From JARRQB01 sp965368585 (GTDB lineage: Bacteria > Pseudomonadota > Gammaproteobacteria > Chromatiales > Chromatiaceae): a DNA stretch of 8,183 nucleotides. Below the pieces are notes generated by a model. The model had not been told where the DNA came from. It ran no database searches and saw nothing but the letters and a program-made list of their open reading frames with translations. The DNA is taken from assembly GCA_965368585.1 (NCBI GenBank), contig CBDUNM010000199.1, positions 1 to 8,183 of the forward strand, written 5' to 3'. Positions 5,836-8,183 of the stretch are shown in pieces. The position numbers and the translations under genes are program-made. The first letter of the stretch is position 1. The number at the start of each line of letters is the position of its first letter.

Positions 5836-6218
5836 TCACAGCCTGTTCCGGTTACCGGTGCCGACGATACAGCGCCGGATGCGGTCTTGACGCACCACCA
5901 GGACCGTCGGCGTGGCCCGTATCCCGAATTCACGGGCCGACTGCCGGTATTCGCCGACGTCCAGCTTGAACACGCGCCACGACTCCTGTTGGACTGCTTC
6001 CAACTCCGGCGCCATACGCCGGCAGGGGCCGCTGCGTTCGCTGTAACAGTAGATCAGCGCCGCGCCGTCGGTACCGCTCAGTTCGGGGAATAACCTGGAA
6101 AATCCGGACGCCGGCTTGCCGTTGCCGGCGCGGCTGGCGATTCACAGGTACCGTACCGTATGAAGAAAACCCAGGTGGCCGTCAGGCCGAATACGGCGTA
6201 CAGAACCCAGTTGAGCAT
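5836..6218 (-). pseudogene. thioredoxin-like membrane-anchored protein gene, split by a one-base frameshift
   Basis: One frame starts at ATG 6218-6216 and encodes a membrane anchor (MLNWVLYAVFGLTATWVFFI) followed by RYGTCESPAAPA, ending at TGA 6080-6078. A second frame, open from 6141 to TGA 5838-5836 but with no good start, encodes the thioredoxin fold: 'RLFPELSGTDGAALIYCYS', the active-site region 'ERSGPCRRMAPELE', 'WRVFKLDVGEYRQSAREFGI', the cis-proline motif 'RATPTVLVV', and 'RCIVGTGNRNRL'. Joined between 6141 and 6078 they make one protein of about 125 residues, with its fold outside the cytoplasm. The second frame lies one base back from the first, as if one base had been lost. The active site is SGPC rather than CGPC. 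It is either a pseudogene, a sequencing error, or less likely a programmed frameshift. It lies 63 bases upstream of the acyltransferase gene. Confidence 0.72.
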
Positions 6219-6264
6219 GGTGTTTTCGTATTCGCTTCACTCTTCTGCAATGCTCCAAATAGAG

Positions 6265-6293
6265 GCTATTTTGATTCATTTTTTCCAGGTCAA
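6265..6293 (-). promoter_or_regulatory. possible promoter for the thioredoxin-like/PlsC/SnoaL gene cluster
   Basis: On the minus strand TTGACC (6293-6288) matches the -35 consensus well. After a 17-base spacer the -10 position reads AATAGC, a poor match. The location, about 47 bases before the ATG at 6218 in an AT-richer stretch between divergent genes, is right for the first gene of the minus-strand cluster. Confidence is limited by the -10. Confidence 0.3.
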
Positions 6294-6349
6294 AGGAAAT
6301 TTTCGCGCCAATCGGGTAATTTGTCTAAATAACACGAGTATTGCGGCGT

Positions 6350-6360
6350 AATTGCCAATT
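6350..6360. promoter_or_regulatory. 11-bp palindrome just before the 6369-6563 gene
   Basis: AATTG-C-CAATT is a perfect palindrome that ends eight bases before the ATG at 6369. Its place would let a bound protein block transcription or early elongation. A short AT-rich palindrome is also fairly likely by chance. Confidence 0.25.
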
Positions 6361-6368
6361 GGGTCGAC

Positions 6369-6563
6369 ATGGGGAAATCAATAGGCAGGATCTGGGTGTT
6401 TGACGAACAAGCGCTGGAACTGGCGTTGCGTGACTACGAAGCGGAAGCGTTGCGGGCGTACCCACGCCGAGCGGATCGGATTCGCCTGACGGTGATGGCG
6501 ATTCGCGATTTTTTACATTCTGATCAGGCTGGCACGCTGGTCATGAAGCAATCGGAGAAATAG
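6369..6563 (+). CDS. small hypothetical protein, 64 aa
   Basis: I do not recognise a named family. The product is charged and soluble, with no signal peptide or membrane segment, and is probably two or three helices: 'FDEQALELALRDYEAEALRAYP' (11-32) and 'RADRIRLTVMAIRDFLHSDQA' (34-54). The regular heptad-like spacing, the high Arg/Glu content and the lack of rare codons make it look like a real gene. The ribosome-binding site is weak (GGG five bases before the ATG). It begins a plus-strand stretch that is divergent from the thioredoxin-like gene and is followed after 160 bases by the protease gene. Confidence 0.62.
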   Translation: MGKSIGRIWVFDEQALELALRDYEAEALRAYPRRADRIRLTVMAIRDFLHSDQAGTLVMKQSEK

Positions 6564-6613
6564 CGTAAGCTCCCTCCTGTAGTTAAACGAGACTTCCGGT
6601 TCAGAGTGTCTTT

Positions 6614-6682
6614 GGCGCCTGCTCCGTGGGGTCCGTATCGAATTCGGCGGTCCGGCGATTTGGCCGGTTACAAGGCGCCTGC
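6614..6682. repeat. short direct repeat in the leader of the protease gene
   Basis: GGCGCCTGC occurs at 6614-6622 and again at 6674-6682, exactly 60 bases apart, with partial likeness in the bases after each copy. Both lie in the 160-base gap before the protease gene. They could be paired regulator sites. The core GGCGCC is self-complementary and common in GC-rich DNA, so chance is a fair alternative. Confidence 0.25.
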
Positions 6683-6723
6683 ACGGATAACGCGCACCGG
6701 CTTGAAGTGTTGGGGAACATACG

Positions 6724-8183
6724 ATGACGTTTGTTGCGGCGAGGTCGATCGCAGGGATGCTGGCGCTCGCGACCATTACCAGTGTCCTGTTTTCATCGTT
6801 GGCGACAGCCGCGCATCGGGCGGATGCTGATGTAGCCGAATCGCGGCACGCCGGCCGCTTCAGCGAGGTCGAGATACACCTTGGACGCGTCGACCGGGAA
6901 CTGATCGTGCGCCTGAAACCGGGGAGCGGACTGTCGAGCATCGACGAGTTCAACGGCCGCAACGGCGCAGTGGTAATCGGCTCCATTCCCGCGCTCGGTA
7001 TGCATCTCCTGCGGTTACCCGCAGGCAGCGATCTGGGGTGGATCATGCGGCGCTACCAGCGACACCCGCTGGTGCGCTACGTGGAGCTCAACTATCTCGG
7101 CCGCGGCGGCGAGTTGTCGACTGACGACACCCACGCAGCCGGGCAGTGGCACCTCGATAACCGGGGGCAGAGCGGTGGCATCGTCGATGCCGACATCGAC
7201 GCAACCGAGGGCTGGGAAATCGCACGCGGCAGCAACACCATTACGGTCGCGATACTGGATACGGGCATCGTACCCGATCATCCGGAATTCGAAGGACGGG
7301 TTTTAGCAGGTTACGATTTCGTAAACCGAGACGACCGGCCCGATGCAGACCACGCTCATGGCGTGCTCGTCGCCGGTCTGCTCGCCGCGAATGCCGATAA
7401 CGGTTACGGTATCGCCGGGGTCGATCACCGGGCAAGACTGTTGCCCGTCAAGGTGCTCGATGCATCCGGCCGCGGCACGACCTTCGAACTCGCTCAGGGT
7501 CTGGTATACGCGACCCTACAGGGCGCCCATGTCTTCAATATGAGCCTGGTCGATTATCCGCGACTCGGCAAAGTCCTTGCCGATGCAATGGCGTTTGCCC
7601 GGAAGGCTGGCGCGGTTTTGATTTCCTGTGCCGGAAACGGCGCACGCGGTGATGCGGATCATTCGTATCCTGGCGCCTCGCCCCTAACCCTGTCAGTGGG
7701 TGCGACGGACCACGACGACGCCCGGGCTGCTTTTTCCGCAACCGGAAATAACCTGGACCTGGTGGCGCCGGGTGTTGATGTGCGTACGGTCGAGCCCTTC
7801 GCAACGCTCGACGGTTCGGTCTCCTTCTCCGGATGCTCGGCCGCCGCGGCATTGGTCAGTGGAGTCGCTTCACTACTGCTTGCAACGGATGAGAACCTGG
7901 GTCACGACCTAATTCGTCAGATTCTCATTCAAAGTGCCGAAGACCAGGTCGGACCTTCCGCGGAAGACGTGCCGGGGTGGGACGAATATTTCGGTTTCGG
8001 GCGTGTCAGCCTTGATGCGGCGTTGCGACTGGCGGAGTCTCTGCGGGTGGTGAAGATCGATATCCTGCCGGGCGATGATCGCAACAGGCTACAGCCGTCC
8101 ACGACGCCGGTCGTTCCGGTCGCTTTATTGGGCGACGCGAGCTTCGATGTGTCGACCGTGAATTGCACGACGCTGCGGTTTGG
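6724..8183 (+). CDS. secreted subtilisin-family (S8) serine protease, partial (C-terminus outside window)
   Basis: 486 residues are visible. Residues 1-30 are a Sec signal peptide ending SSLATAA. Residues 58-123 look like an inhibitory propeptide: 'RELIVRLKPGSGLSSIDEF' and 'HPLVRYVELNY'. 'QWHLDNRGQSGG' (141-152) is the usual entry to the S8 domain. The triad is Asp179 (VAILDTGI), His212 (HGVLVAG) and Ser372 (SGCSAAAALVSG), with the oxyanion Asn305 in CAGNG. After residue 440 a new domain begins, 'VVKIDILPGDDRNRLQP...VPVALLGDASFDVSTV', a type I recall from exported proteins, often in PEP-CTERM bacteria. The gene is cut at the window end, so any sorting signal is unseen. GGGGA stands seven bases before the ATG. 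The prodomain implies self-cleavage after export. HGT, GTS and the usual Pro after Ser are altered. Confidence 0.92.
   Translation, partial: MTFVAARSIAGMLALATITSVLFSSLATAAHRADADVAESRHAGRFSEVEIHLGRVDRELIVRLKPGSGLSSIDEFNGRNGAVVIGSIPALGMHLLRLPAGSDLGWIMRRYQRHPLVRYVELNYLGRGGELSTDDTHAAGQWHLDNRGQSGGIVDADIDATEGWEIARGSNTITVAILDTGIVPDHPEFEGRVLAGYDFVNRDDRPDADHAHGVLVAGLLAANADNGYGIAGVDHRARLLPVKVLDASGRGTTFELAQGLVYATLQGAHVFNMSLVDYPRLGKVLADAMAFARKAGAVLISCAGNGARGDADHSYPGASPLTLSVGATDHDDARAAFSATGNNLDLVAPGVDVRTVEPFATLDGSVSFSGCSAAAALVSGVASLLLATDENLGHDLIRQILIQSAEDQVGPSAEDVPGWDEYFGFGRVSLDAALRLAESLRVVKIDILPGDDRNRLQPSTTPVVPVALLGDASFDVSTVNCTTLRF

Noticed and set aside
6078..6141. Programmed -1 frameshift in the thioredoxin-like gene.
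   Set aside because: No X XXY YYZ heptamer and no clear downstream stem; a lost base or sequencing error is simpler.
5930..6145. 71-residue minus-strand frame rich in arginine.
   Set aside because: It is the third frame across the thioredoxin-like gene, and the other two frames carry the anchor and the thioredoxin motifs.
6531..6545. TGGCACG, a sigma54 -24-like element.
   Set aside because: No GC at the -12 position and it lies inside the 6369-6563 coding sequence.
1..8183. CRISPR array, insertion sequence, tRNA/rRNA, toxin-antitoxin or defence cluster.
   Set aside because: No regularly spaced repeats, transposase, terminal inverted repeats, RNA gene signature or defence-family protein was found on either strand.

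Overview
The window is GC-rich, gene-dense bacterial chromosome. Cell-envelope features (a lipoprotein signal, Sec signal peptides, a membrane-anchored thioredoxin-like protein, a PlsC-type acyltransferase and a DUF3108 periplasmic protein) point to a Gram-negative. The overall gene content suggests Pseudomonadota, probably a Gammaproteobacterium; this is inference from family membership, because no rRNA or other marker gene is present. I see no mobile element, CRISPR array, tRNA or rRNA, and nothing that looks like a defence island.

Layout. At 1-332 (minus) is the N-terminal part of an ankyrin-repeat lipoprotein. Divergent from it, 608-991 (plus) encodes a small two-helix membrane protein. 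It converges on a minus-strand pair: a 49-residue peptide gene (1535-1684) that overlaps the start of a putative 2OG-Fe(II) oxygenase gene (1018-1545). A strong minus-strand terminator (1775-1818) separates this pair from an unrecognised 115-residue protein (1869-2216, GTG start). Divergent from that gene is a secreted DUF3108 protein (2371-3249, plus).

From 6218 down to 3267 five genes lie on the minus strand. In transcription order they are a frameshifted thioredoxin-like gene, a TTG-started PlsC-like acyltransferase, a SnoaL/NTF2-like protein, an unrecognised 112-residue protein, and a two-part protein with a small N-terminal domain and a proline-rich tail. Gaps of 63 and 66 bases suggest that the first three are co-transcribed. 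The last two follow gaps of 194 and 164 bases and may have their own promoters.

On the plus strand, 6369-6563 encodes a 64-residue protein of unknown role. After it comes a secreted subtilisin-family (S8) protease, 6724 to the window end. The protease has a signal peptide, an inhibitory prodomain, a complete Asp/His/Ser triad, and the start of a C-terminal domain of the 'IDIxPG...NxI...VPVALLG' type seen in large exported proteins.

No single pathway links the window. The points most worth checking are the overlapping secreted-peptide/2OG-oxygenase pair, the frameshifted thioredoxin with an SGPC active site, the altered acyltransferase and protease motifs, and the hairpin next to the ribosome-binding site of the GTG-started gene.
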